From Actinospica robiniae DSM 44927 (GTDB lineage Bacteria; Actinomycetota; Actinomycetes; Streptomycetales; Catenulisporaceae): a stretch of 64,000 nt of DNA. Shown in pieces: positions 44,249 to 52,258 of the stretch. The stretch spans positions 6,864,154 through 6,928,153 of the forward strand of contig NZ_KI632511.1 in the NCBI RefSeq assembly GCF_000504285.1. Reading direction: 5' to 3'. Each line of letters opens with the position of its first letter. Position 1 is the first letter of the stretch. The translations under genes and the position numbers were made by a program. The notes beneath the pieces are model-generated. The model did not search any database. It saw only the letters and a program-made list of their open reading frames with translations, and was not told the origin of the DNA.

Positions 44249-44422
44249 GTGGCCGTTCCGAAGCGCAAGAAGTCCCGCAGCCGTACCCGTACGCGCCGCG
44301 CCCAGTGGAAGGCCGCCCCGCTGACCCTGGTCGCCTGCGACCGGTGCCGGGAGACGAAGCGTCCGCACACCGTCTGCCAGAACTGCGGCACCTACGACAA
44401 GCGCCAGGTGCTGGCCGTCTAA
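44249..44422 (+). CDS. rpmF: 50S ribosomal protein L32
   Basis: A 57-residue ribosomal protein. It begins [20 protein letters not shown] and carries the zinc-ribbon cysteines in [20 protein letters not shown], so it is the zinc-binding form. GTG 44249 has CAGGAG upstream. It sits between the DUF177 gene and rnc, its usual place. Confidence 0.95.
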   Translation: MAVPKRKKSRSRTRTRRAQWKAAPLTLVACDRCRETKRPHTVCQNCGTYDKRQVLAV

Positions 44423-44447
44423 GGCCGCGGCCCGACGGAAGACGGTC

Positions 44448-45200
44448 GTGACCGACTCCCTGAAACCGCCCGTGCTCCTGGAGCAGCGGCTCGGTCTGCC
44501 GATCGACCCGCAGCTCCTGGAGCAGGCGCTCACGCACCGGTCCTTCGCCTACGAGAACGGCCACTGCCCGACCAACGAGCGGTTGGAGTTCCTCGGCGAC
44601 TCGGTGCTCGGCATCGTGGTCACCAGCACGCTCTACCACACCCATCCGGATCTGCCGGAGGGTCAGCTGGCGAAGTTCCGCTCCCATGTGGTCAGTGCCA
44701 AGGCGCTGGCCGAGGTGGGCCGCGAGCTCGAGCTCGGCGACTTCCTGCGCCTGGGCAAGGGCGAGGAGGCCACCGGCGGCCGCGACAAGTCCTCCATCCT
44801 GGCCGACGCCATGGAGGCGCTGCTCGGCGCGGTGTACCTGGACCACGGTCTCGACACCGTCAGCGAGCTGATCCACCGGCTGTTCGACCGGTTGATCGAG
44901 GCCTCCGCCGGACTCGGCGCCGGCCTCGACTGGAAGACCTCGCTGCAGGAGCTGACCGCCGAGCCCTCCCTCGGCGTGCCCGCGTACCTGGTCGAGGAAG
45001 AGGGCCCGGAGCACGACAAGTCCTTCACCGCCCGGGTGCGGGTGAACGAGGTCGACTACCCGAGCGGCCAGGGCCGGTCGAAGAAGAACGCCGAGCAGAT
45101 CGCCGCCGAGCACGCCTACCGCGCCATCCGCAAGGAGTACGGCTCGGCCAAGGCGGAGCCCGACGGCACGGCCCGACCCGCGAGTCCCGCCGGTGCCTGA
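44448..45200 (+). CDS. rnc: Ribonuclease III
   Basis: A 250-residue double-strand RNA endonuclease that processes rRNA precursors and regulates messages (AbsB in Streptomyces). The catalytic signature is [18 protein letters not shown] and the second acidic cluster is [20 protein letters not shown] dsRNA-binding domain fills about 160-235 ([37 protein letters not shown]). GTG 44448. It overlaps mutM by eight bases. Confidence 0.96.
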   Translation: MTDSLKPPVLLEQRLGLPIDPQLLEQALTHRSFAYENGHCPTNERLEFLGDSVLGIVVTSTLYHTHPDLPEGQLAKFRSHVVSAKALAEVGRELELGDFLRLGKGEEATGGRDKSSILADAMEALLGAVYLDHGLDTVSELIHRLFDRLIEASAGLGAGLDWKTSLQELTAEPSLGVPAYLVEEEGPEHDKSFTARVRVNEVDYPSGQGRSKKNAEQIAAEHAYRAIRKEYGSAKAEPDGTARPASPAGA

Positions 45201-46029
45201 GCTGCCCGAGGTCGAGGTCGTACGCCGAGGCCTGGACCGGTGGGTCGCCGGACGCACCGTCAGCCGGGTCGAGGTGCTCCACCCCCGCGCGATCCGGCGG
45301 CACGTCGCCGGGGCCGCGGACTTCGCAGGCCGGCTGTCCGGCCAGCGCGTGCTCGGCGCCGGCCGGCGCGGCAAATACCTCTGGCTTCCGCTCGACGGCG
45401 GCGAGGCGCTGCTCGGCCACCTCGGCATGAGCGGCCAGCTCCTGGTCCAGCCCGCGGAAGCCCCCGACGAGGTGCACCTGCGCGTGCGCGTCGAGTTCAG
45501 CGACGGCGGTCCGCAGCTGCGCTTCGTGGACCAGCGCACCTTCGGCGGCCTGAGCCTGGAACCGATGGCCGGCTCCGTGCCCGCGCCGGTCGCGCACATC
45601 GCCCGCGACCCGCTGGACCCCGAGTTCGACGACGCCGCGTTCCTCAAGGCCCTGCGAGCCAAGCAGACCGGGATCAAGCGCGCCCTGCTGGACCAGACGC
45701 TCATCAGCGGCATCGGCAACATCTACGCCGACGAGTCGCTGTGGCGGGCCGGGCTGCACTACGAACGCTCGGCCGGCGCGCTCACCCGCCCCAAGGCGGT
45801 CACCCTGCTCGCCGAGGTGCGCAAGGTGCTCGGCGAATCCCTGGAACAGGGCGGGACGTCCTTCGACTCGCTGTACGTCAACGTCAACGGCGAGTCAGGG
45901 TACTTCTCCCGCGCGCTCAACGCGTACGGCCGGGAGGACCTGCCCTGCCCGCGCTGCGACACCCCGATACGGCGCGCGGCGTTCATGAACCGCTCCAGCT
46001 ACTTCTGCCCGCGCTGCCAACGCCCCTGA
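45193..46029 (+). CDS. mutM: Formamidopyrimidine-DNA glycosylase
   Basis: A 278-residue base-excision repair enzyme for oxidised purines. The catalytic N-terminus is (M)[13 protein letters not shown] (Pro1 nucleophile, Glu2). The H2TH region includes [20 protein letters not shown], and the C-terminal zinc finger is intact ([13 protein letters not shown] ... YFCPRCQ). GTG 45193 overlaps the rnc end. Normal length. Confidence 0.96.
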   Translation: MPELPEVEVVRRGLDRWVAGRTVSRVEVLHPRAIRRHVAGAADFAGRLSGQRVLGAGRRGKYLWLPLDGGEALLGHLGMSGQLLVQPAEAPDEVHLRVRVEFSDGGPQLRFVDQRTFGGLSLEPMAGSVPAPVAHIARDPLDPEFDDAAFLKALRAKQTGIKRALLDQTLISGIGNIYADESLWRAGLHYERSAGALTRPKAVTLLAEVRKVLGESLEQGGTSFDSLYVNVNGESGYFSRALNAYGREDLPCPRCDTPIRRAAFMNRSSYFCPRCQRP

Positions 46030-46075
46030 AGCCGCCGCCGGGGTACGTCCGACGCCCCCGCCGAGTGGTGAAACA

Positions 46076-47452
46076 ATGGGCGATATGAGCAGCGGGAGCG
46101 AGCACAGCCAGGAGATCGAAGCGCAGTACCGGGCCGCCGAGGCCGAACTGCTCCAGCGCTGGCCGGAGACCCGGATCGAGCCCTCGCTCGATCGGATCAC
46201 GGCGATCATGGACGTGCTCGGCGAACCGCAGCGCGCGTACCCCTCGATCCACATCACCGGCACCAACGGCAAGACCTCCACCGCGCGGATGGCCGACGCG
46301 CTGCTGCGCGAGCTGAACCTGCGCACCGGCCGCACCACCAGTCCGCACCTGGCCGAGATCCGCGAGCGCATCTGCGTGGACGGCGAGCCGATCAGCCGGG
46401 AACGTTTCACCGAGGTCTACCGGGAGCTGCTCCCGTACGCCGAGCTGGTCGACGCGCGCCAGCCGTTCCCGCTCTCCTTCTTCGAGATGACCACGGCCAT
46501 GGCCTACGCCGCGTTCTCCGAGGCCCCGGTGGACGTGGCCGTCATCGAGGTCGGACTCGGCGGCACCTGGGACTCCACGAACGTGATCGACGCCCAGGTC
46601 GCCGTGGTCACCCCGATCTCGCTGGACCACACCCACCTGCTCGGCGACAACGTGCGCGACATCGCCGAGGAGAAGGCCGGGATCATCAAGCCGGGCGCCG
46701 TGGCCGTCCTGGCCCAGCAGCCGGTGGACGCGGCCGAGGTGCTCATCCGGCGCGCGTCCGAGGTCGGCGCGACCGTCGCGCGCGAGGGCCTGGAGTTCGG
46801 CGTGGTCGAGCGCCAGCTCGCGGTCGGCGGCCAGCAGCTGACCATCAAGGGTCTGTCGCAGGAGTACACGGACCTCTACCTGCCGCTGCACGGCGCGCAC
46901 CAGGCCGGGAACGCGGCCTGCGCCATCGCCGCGGTGGAGGCGTTCCTCGGCGCCGGCCAGGGCGGCGGCACGCTGGATCCGGACGTGGTGCGCGCCGCGT
47001 TCGCCAAGGTGAGCTCGCCCGGCCGGCTCGAAGTGATCCGCCACAACCCGGCCGTGATCCTGGACGCCGCGCACAACCCCGGCGGCGCCGCGGCCACCGC
47101 GCAGGCGATCAGCGAGGAGTTCACCTTCGAGCACCTCGTCGGCGTGTTCGCGGCGATGAAGGACAAAGACGTGCGCGCTGTGCTCGAGGCGTTCGAGCCG
47201 GTCGTGGACGAGATCGTGGTGACCCGCAACTCCACGCTGCGCTCGATGCCGGTGGAGGAACTGGCCGCGCTCGCCGAGGACGTCTTCGGCGAGGACCGGG
47301 TGATCGCGGTGGAGCGGCTCGACGACGCGATCGACCACGCGCTGGCGCTGGCCGAAGCCGGCGTGCCGGACCCGAGCCTCGGCGGCGCGGGCGTGCTGGT
47401 GACCGGCTCGGTGGTCACCGCCGGAGACGCGGGGCGGCTGCTGCGCGGTTGA
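46076..47452 (+). CDS. folC: Folylpolyglutamate/dihydrofolate synthase
   Basis: A 458-residue Mur-ligase-like enzyme that adds glutamate to folates. The ATP loop is IHITGTNGKTSTARMADALL. FEMTTAMAYAAFSEAPVDVA and VEVGLGGTWDSTNVI-like blocks match the family (here VIEVGLGGTWDSTNVIDAQV), and the C-terminal VILDAAHNPGGAAATAQAI is present. Starts at ATG 46076 or 46085; neither has a strong ribosome binding site. It is followed by the DUF4233 gene and ndk, the usual actinobacterial order. Confidence 0.94.
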   Translation: MGDMSSGSEHSQEIEAQYRAAEAELLQRWPETRIEPSLDRITAIMDVLGEPQRAYPSIHITGTNGKTSTARMADALLRELNLRTGRTTSPHLAEIRERICVDGEPISRERFTEVYRELLPYAELVDARQPFPLSFFEMTTAMAYAAFSEAPVDVAVIEVGLGGTWDSTNVIDAQVAVVTPISLDHTHLLGDNVRDIAEEKAGIIKPGAVAVLAQQPVDAAEVLIRRASEVGATVAREGLEFGVVERQLAVGGQQLTIKGLSQEYTDLYLPLHGAHQAGNAACAIAAVEAFLGAGQGGGTLDPDVVRAAFAKVSSPGRLEVIRHNPAVILDAAHNPGGAAATAQAISEEFTFEHLVGVFAAMKDKDVRAVLEAFEPVVDEIVVTRNSTLRSMPVEELAALAEDVFGEDRVIAVERLDDAIDHALALAEAGVPDPSLGGAGVLVTGSVVTAGDAGRLLRG

Positions 47453-47576
47453 GGCCATGCCGTAGCGTGGCAGTAGCGAACAGCAGGTGGCGGGGCAGGT
47501 GGAGCGGGCCGGGAGCCGGCGCCGGACCCCCGCGCCCGGTCCGATCTTCAGAACACAGGTGAGGTGGCAAGAGCCC

Positions 47577-47918
47577 ATGCGCCGGATGGCCGCTGCGGTC
47601 CTCGTCTTCGAGGCTTTCATCGCGCTCTTCTTCGGCCTGGTCGCGGCCAAGCTGCACCCGGCCGGCGGCTGGCAGCTGGCCGTCGTCCTCGGCGTGATCA
47701 GCGTCCTGCTGAGCGGCCTGCTGCGCTTCCGCTGGGCCTACGCCCTCGGCTGGGCGCTGCAGGTCGCCTTCATCGCGGCCGGCTTCTGGGTCACCGACAT
47801 GTTCGTGCTCGGCGTCATCTTCGCCGGACTGTGGTGGGCCGGCCTGCACTACGGTGCGAAGGGCGAGCAGATCAAGGCCGAGCGCATGCGGGCCTGGGAA
47901 GCCGCCCACGGCGATTGA
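47577..47918 (+). CDS. DUF4233 membrane protein
   Basis: A 113-residue protein with three to four membrane helices (MAAAVLVFEAFIALFFGLVA, LAVVLGVISVLLSGLL, LGWALQVAFIAAGFWV, MFVLGVIFAGLWWAGLHYG). The DUF4233 family is encoded after folC throughout actinobacteria; function unknown. ATG 47577 has GAGGTGGCAAGAG upstream and is preferred to the frame opening at 47487. Confidence 0.85.
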   Translation: MRRMAAAVLVFEAFIALFFGLVAAKLHPAGGWQLAVVLGVISVLLSGLLRFRWAYALGWALQVAFIAAGFWVTDMFVLGVIFAGLWWAGLHYGAKGEQIKAERMRAWEAAHGD

Positions 47919-47961
47919 TCCCGCTCGCGCGGAGCGAAACCCCGAGGTCGTCGGCCCCGGG

Positions 47962-47987
47962 TATGACCCGGCGTGACTTGGGTCATA
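47962..47987. promoter_or_regulatory. Inverted repeat TATGACCC..GGGTCATA upstream of ndk
   Basis: Perfect 8-base arms with a 10-base spacer, about 75 bases before the ndk start. The right arm continues into CATAAC, which could be the -10 box of the ndk promoter. It may be an operator; no regulator is identifiable. Confidence 0.4.
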
Positions 47988-48062
47988 ACATCATGTGAAC
48001 GCACCCCCTGGAAGCGGGGACAAGCTCGTGGGCCACGCGTGGCGCGCGGAAAGGAAGGAAAG

Positions 48063-48494
48063 GTGGCGACCCTCGTGGAGCGCTCGCTCGTTCTGGTCAA
48101 GCCCGACGGCGTCAAGCGTGCCCTGATCGGCACGATCATCGACCGGCTCGAGCGGAAGGGCATCCGGATCGCCGCGATGGATCTGCGCACCCTGCCCCGC
48201 GAACTGGTGGAGGAGCACTACGCGGAGCACCAGGGCAAGCCGTTCTTCGAGCCGCTGGTCTCGTTCATGCTCTCCGGCCCCGTCGTCGCCATGGTGATCG
48301 AGGGCCACCGCTGCATCGAGGCCTTCCGCACCCTCTCCGGCGCCACCGACCCGGTCAAGGCCGCGCCCGGCACCATCCGCGGCGACCTCGCCACCGACGT
48401 CGGCACCACCGTGGTGCAGAACCTCGTCCACGGCTCCGACTCCCCGGCCTCGGCCGAGCGCGAGATCAAGCTGTTCTTCCCGGATCTGGCTTAA
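48063..48494 (+). CDS. ndk: Nucleoside-diphosphate kinase
   Basis: A 143-residue enzyme that balances nucleoside triphosphates. The ATP region begins [18 protein letters not shown] and the catalytic His is in [19 protein letters not shown] 48063 with GGAAGGAAA upstream. The gene is full length. The integrase gene of the next element ends 69 bases past the ndk stop, so the ndk 3' end could be the integration target. Confidence 0.95.
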   Translation: MATLVERSLVLVKPDGVKRALIGTIIDRLERKGIRIAAMDLRTLPRELVEEHYAEHQGKPFFEPLVSFMLSGPVVAMVIEGHRCIEAFRTLSGATDPVKAAPGTIRGDLATDVGTTVVQNLVHGSDSPASAEREIKLFFPDLA

Positions 48495-48545
48495 TCTCAG
48501 CGAATACGCAGCTCAGAAGCCTGTAGCTGAACCTGCTCCCCGTCT

Positions 48546-48584
48546 TGTTCCGTCCCTGTTCCGTCAGACGACCGACTGTTCCGT
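48546..48584. repeat. Three TGTTCCGT direct repeats beside the integrase gene
   Basis: TGTTCCGT occurs at 48546-48553, 48557-48564 and 48577-48584, spaced 11 and 20 bases. The last copy is inside the end of the integrase gene. Direct repeats at the integrase-proximal end of an element fit arm-type binding sites of a tyrosine recombinase. Confidence 0.5.
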
Positions 48585-49820
48585 GAGGAAGGCGCCTCCC
48601 ATGCGCCGGTCGATCGCCTTGATGGCCCGGTCGTGCGAGCCGGGGAGCATGTGTGCATAGACCCGAAGCGTGAACCCGGGATCCGCGTGGCCGAGGTACT
48701 CGGCCAGCTCCTTAATCGAGACCCCATCAGCAAGCAGCACGCTCGCGTAGTAATGCCGCAGCGCGTGCATCCCGTGCTCCCGGTCCGTCGCGTACTGCAC
48801 GTGCCCGCGCACCCTCTGAGCCGGAGGCTCGGGAATGACGGCCGCCTTCACGAGCGCCGGCTTCCAAACGAAGTCGTTGAACGTGTTGGCCCGAAGCGCC
48901 TTGTCGTCGCTCCACCGGAACAGCAGGTTGTGCGAGCGCGGCTTCCCGTCCAGCTTTTCCCAAGGCAGCGTGTACGGGCTCGGCCGGTAGGCCTTGGCGT
49001 GGCCCCGCAGCACCTTCGCCGCCCACGTAGGCAGCGGCACGACTCGCTCCCGGTCGTTCTTCGGCAGGGCGTACACGAAGCCGCCACGGAGCTTCTTGAC
49101 CTGACGACGAACCCTGAGCACCTGCTCGGAGAAATCGACGTCCTCCAGCGCGAGCCCGAACAGCTCGGTCTGCCGCAGCCCACAGGCCGCCCCGATCGCG
49201 GGTATCGCCCGATACGGATCAGGATGCGCGTCGATCAGCAGCCGTACCTGCTCGTCCGCCCAGGCCTGAACCTCCTTCCCGCCCGTCTTCGGAACCTGCA
49301 CCACACGCGACTTCGCCGGATTCTTCTTGATCGACTCATCCGCGACGGCCAGCTCCAGAACGCCCTGGAGCACGCGGAACGCCGTCGTGATGCTCGAAGG
49401 CGAGAACGACTGAGCCATCTGCCCGATCCACGCCTGGATCAGCGAGGGCGTGATCGCCTTGAGTGCCTTGTTCCCGAACGCGGGCAGCACGTGCAGCCGG
49501 TACGACGACTCGTACCGGATCATCGACGAAGGGTCCACAACCCGCGAATCGAGCCAACGCTGCCCGAGCTCGCTGAACTTCGTCAGCCCGGCTTTCGGAT
49601 CGATGTAGTCGCCGCGAGCCGCATCGACAGACATCGCGTCAGCGTGCTTCTCGGCGTCGACCTTCCTCTCAAAGGCACGCGACCGCTCGCGCCCCTCCGG
49701 ATCGATCCACGAGGCCAGCCAACGCTTGCCCCTGCCGTGTCGATCCGTCTTCTCCCTCTTGGTGTCCCCAGTCTCTGGATCTTTGACGTTCGAGAACCAC
49801 AGATCCTTCACGAAGGCCAT
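48564..49820 (-). CDS. int: Tyrosine-type site-specific integrase
   Basis: A 418-residue phage/ICE integrase. The N-terminal 60 residues form an AP2/arm-binding-like domain, then a SAM-like core-binding domain (about 75-160) and the catalytic domain. Catalytic residues are visible: Arg in GLRQTELFGLAL, His-x-x-Arg in MHALRHYYASVLL, the later His in EYLGHADPGFTLR, and the nucleophile Tyr in VYAHMLPGS. ATG 49820 has AAAGGAGTGG upstream. It marks the left end of an integrated element next to ndk. Whether the element still excises cannot be told. Confidence 0.92.
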   Translation of the reverse strand: MAFVKDLWFSNVKDPETGDTKREKTDRHGRGKRWLASWIDPEGRERSRAFERKVDAEKHADAMSVDAARGDYIDPKAGLTKFSELGQRWLDSRVVDPSSMIRYESSYRLHVLPAFGNKALKAITPSLIQAWIGQMAQSFSPSSITTAFRVLQGVLELAVADESIKKNPAKSRVVQVPKTGGKEVQAWADEQVRLLIDAHPDPYRAIPAIGAACGLRQTELFGLALEDVDFSEQVLRVRRQVKKLRGGFVYALPKNDRERVVPLPTWAAKVLRGHAKAYRPSPYTLPWEKLDGKPRSHNLLFRWSDDKALRANTFNDFVWKPALVKAAVIPEPPAQRVRGHVQYATDREHGMHALRHYYASVLLADGVSIKELAEYLGHADPGFTLRVYAHMLPGSHDRAIKAIDRRMGGAFLTEQSVV

Positions 49821-49842
49821 CAATCCACTCCTTTCTCTCGCA

Positions 49843-50511
49843 TCATTCCTTCTTGCTGATCTCGCGTAGCAGCGCCTGCAACTCCTCTCCCGTAGCCCCG
49901 CTGCTGATCGCCTGCTCCAGGCTCTCGGTCAACGCGCTGACCCTGTCCCGCGCCCGCGCCGCCAACTGCTCGGCCTCCGAGTTGAACTGCTCGACGATCT
50001 CCCGAGCCTGATCGTGCAGGACATTCCTCGTGTACTCGGCCAGCGTCTGCTGCCCGTCCGGAGCTTGAACGTGCTCAAGCGTCGCGGCGAAGTACCCCCG
50101 CGGATCCACCCCCGGCAACGTCTGGTCGCCCCGGATCCACCGAAGCATCAGATCCGGCTTGTCCACGTGCACGTTTGGCGCGACTTCGACCGGCGTCTCG
50201 CTTTCCTCGGCTGGCACGAGCAGATGGATCGGCGGCACCCCGAGCACGTAGGCGATGAGAAACAACTCATCCACCGTCACCTCCCGCCGGCGCTTCCCGT
50301 CCGCCTTCCGCCGCCCCGACTCGATGTTCGAAATGACGAACATGCTCAGCTCCGGCGCCCCGGCCGCCGCGAGCCGGTCGGCAAGCTCCTGAGCCGACCA
50401 GCCCCGCCGCTTCCGAGCCGTGCGGATACGCGTGGCCGCGACATCGCTCATCGTTGCCGCCACCACGGAGGAGGAGTTCGGTGAGCCCTTCCCGCCGGTC
50501 GCTCTAGTCAT
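49843..50511 (-). CDS. XRE-family regulator of the integrated element
   Basis: A 222-residue regulator. The helix-turn-helix lies at about 27-95 (RIRTARKRRGWSAQELADRL, SMFVISNIESGRRKADGKRR, VTVDELFLIAYVLGVPPIHL). The C-terminal part is charged and helical (EIVEQFNSEAEQLAARARDR) with coiled-coil potential. It lies between integrase and excisionase, the place of a phage-like repressor that decides between integration and excision. ATG 50511 sits inside the perfect palindrome CTAGTCA-TAC-TGACTAG, so autoregulation is likely; ATG 50451 is a possible shorter start. Confidence 0.82.
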   Translation of the reverse strand: MTRATGGKGSPNSSSVVAATMSDVAATRIRTARKRRGWSAQELADRLAAAGAPELSMFVISNIESGRRKADGKRRREVTVDELFLIAYVLGVPPIHLLVPAEESETPVEVAPNVHVDKPDLMLRWIRGDQTLPGVDPRGYFAATLEHVQAPDGQQTLAEYTRNVLHDQAREIVEQFNSEAEQLAARARDRVSALTESLEQAISSGATGEELQALLREISKKE

Positions 50512-50520
50512 ACTGACTAG
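50504..50520. promoter_or_regulatory. Palindrome CTAGTCA-TAC-TGACTAG over the repressor start
   Basis: Perfect 7-base arms with a 3-base centre that overlap the ATG of the XRE gene. In the divergent region towards the excisionase gene, this is the likely operator for the XRE protein. Confidence 0.6.
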
Positions 50521-50617
50521 TTTCACCGCCTGAGTTACATATTTCAAGCCATGAGCGCACGATGGTTACCTAGCCACTCTCGCAAGAGAAGAAGTCATAC
50601 AGACAGAAGAGGTAGCC

Positions 50618-50812
50618 ATGACCACACCTGACCACCTGTGGAGCCACCAGCAAACCGCCGAATTCCTCGGCATCCCCGCCGCGACGCTCTACCAGATGAA
50701 CCACAAGCGCACTGGCCCGCGCTCCTACAAGGTCGGCAAGCACCGCCGCTACATGCGCGAGGACGTACTCGCATGGCTCGCCACACGATCGTCCGACCTG
50801 TGTGGCGAGTAA
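50618..50812 (+). CDS. xis: Excisionase-like MerR/HTH_17 protein
   Basis: A 64-residue DNA-binding protein with the HTH_17 excisionase pattern: LWSHQQTAEFLGIPAATLYQ, GPRSYKVGKHRRYMREDVLA, WLATR. Such proteins bend att DNA and steer the integrase to excision. ATG 50618 with AGAGGTAG upstream. It is divergent from the XRE repressor, as in actinomycete integrative elements. Confidence 0.88.
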   Translation: MTTPDHLWSHQQTAEFLGIPAATLYQMNHKRTGPRSYKVGKHRRYMREDVLAWLATRSSDLCGE

Positions 50813-50878
50813 CCGTGCCACACGGCAGGCTGATCAGCGAAGACGCGTGCGAGTGCTTGTGCAGAGGAGGGAGAGGTC

Positions 50879-51172
50879 GTGGGCGAGAGCATCGAAATGC
50901 TCGACCACACGACCATGGCTCGCGCCCTCATCGAGGGCGCGGCCACCTGCCTCAGCCAGACCATCACCAAGTACATCCACTACGAGAACGCGTGGTGGGG
51001 CATGGCCCCCTTCGGCTGGGTGAAGCTGACCGACAGCCAGGTCTCTGACGGCCTCGATTCCTTCGCCGCCAAACTCGCCGCCGCCGACGCAGCCGTACGC
51101 GCCTCGGTGGAGCGCTCGAAGCCGGTCCAGGCAGCATTCCAGACGGCTGCTCAGACGGCAGGGGAGAGGTGA
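50879..51172 (+). CDS. Hypothetical protein of the integrated element
   Basis: A 97-residue protein, mostly helical and without recognisable domain (MARALIEGAATCLSQTITKY; FAAKLAAADAAVRASVERSK). GTG 50879 has GGAGGGAGAG upstream. It overlaps the next gene by four bases (GTGA), so it belongs to the same operon. Function unknown. Confidence 0.65.
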   Translation: MGESIEMLDHTTMARALIEGAATCLSQTITKYIHYENAWWGMAPFGWVKLTDSQVSDGLDSFAAKLAAADAAVRASVERSKPVQAAFQTAAQTAGER

Positions 51173-52185
51173 GACGGCCCATGACCACCGAAGCCCTCGA
51201 GTCTCTGGCAGAACGCGCCGAGCAAGCCGTCCTGGGCGCCCTCCTCCTACGCCCCGACGTCTTCCAGGACATTGCCTACCTGGACCCCGCCCAGTTCGCG
51301 GACCCCGCCCGCGCCGCCCTCTTCGGCGCCATCCGCACCGAGCTGTCCCGCGACCCCGACCAGTCCGGCAGCACCCTGAGCGCCCACCTCGACAACGTCT
51401 ACTCCGCCACTGGCGCCAGCCCCGACTACGAGGCCCTCGCCAACGCCTGCCCTCACCCCGAGTCGGTCGCTGCCTACGCCCGCATGCTCGTCGAGTCGGA
51501 TCTCCACCGCACCATGCAACTCCACGCCGCCCGCCTCCGAGACTCCTCTGAGCCCAACACCCAACTCCACGCCGAGGCCGAAGTCCTAGACCGCGCCAGC
51601 GTCACAATCTCTGACGAAGCCGAGCAAGCCCCCATCCCCGGAGGCTGGAAGGGCAGCCGCCCCAACCGCGAAGAGCGCGTCCTCGCCGACCTGATCCAGC
51701 ACCCAAACGAGCTCGACCAGCTGCCGCCTTGGCTCAGCCCCGACAACTTCTCATCGCTCGCCCGCAGCGACGCCTTCGACGCCCTCCAGGAACTCCACCG
51801 CCGCGCCGAGCCCGTCGACCGTCTGACCCTCGCCTGGGAACTCGACCGCATCCAGCACGCCGGCACCATCGGCGCCCCCAGCTCCAGCCCCGGCGTAGAC
51901 GCCCTCGCCTACATCGACCGGCTCGCCGCCATCCCCGTAACCCCCGGCACCGCATCCGAAGTCCTCCCCAGCCTCGCCAACCCCACCCCGCAGACCACCA
52001 CCCACCCCAACGCACCACGAACACCGCGCCCGGGCCCCACCTACAGCCAGCGGGCTCAGGCATACGCCGTCGAACGCCAACTCGGCCGCGACCGCATCCC
52101 CGAGCCCGAACCTGACTACCCCCGCCCGTCCTACGACCCGCCACGCGGCCCCGAGCGCGGCCACGGCCCCCGCATGGGCTCCTGA
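51169..52185 (+). CDS. Protein with two DnaB N-terminal domains but no helicase core
   Basis: A 338-residue protein. Residues 12-125 (AEQAVLGALLLRPDVFQDIA) and about 165-255 (REERVLADLIQHPNELDQLP, DAFDALQELHRRAEPVDRLT) both look like the DnaB N-terminal domain that binds primase and forms the helicase collar. The RecA-like ATPase is absent. The last 80 residues are Pro-rich and disordered (NPTPQTTTHPNAPRTPRPGP). It may load or block the host replicative helicase or primase for element replication; that is inference. GTG 51169 has GGGGAGAG upstream; ATG 51181 is an alternative. Confidence 0.7.
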   Translation: MRRPMTTEALESLAERAEQAVLGALLLRPDVFQDIAYLDPAQFADPARAALFGAIRTELSRDPDQSGSTLSAHLDNVYSATGASPDYEALANACPHPESVAAYARMLVESDLHRTMQLHAARLRDSSEPNTQLHAEAEVLDRASVTISDEAEQAPIPGGWKGSRPNREERVLADLIQHPNELDQLPPWLSPDNFSSLARSDAFDALQELHRRAEPVDRLTLAWELDRIQHAGTIGAPSSSPGVDALAYIDRLAAIPVTPGTASEVLPSLANPTPQTTTHPNAPRTPRPGPTYSQRAQAYAVERQLGRDRIPEPEPDYPRPSYDPPRGPERGHGPRMGS

Positions 52186-52258
52186 TCCGTCCGTTCGATC
52201 ATGAAGCACTCCGGGAAGGATCCGGCAAGACAGACTGCTGTGATCCTCGGAGGCCACC

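Noticed and set aside
42299-45722. Long minus-strand frames (423 and 894 codons) over the coiled-coil, DUF177 and rnc genes
   Set aside because: Shadows of well-supported plus-strand genes; composition dominated by Arg, Gly, Ala, Val and Leu without motifs.
45983-47650. 555-codon minus-strand frame over folC
   Set aside because: Antisense to folC, which has all family motifs.
48495-48563. tRNA gene at the integrase-proximal junction
   Set aside because: No cloverleaf elements or TTCGAATC-type T loop between ndk and the integrase gene.
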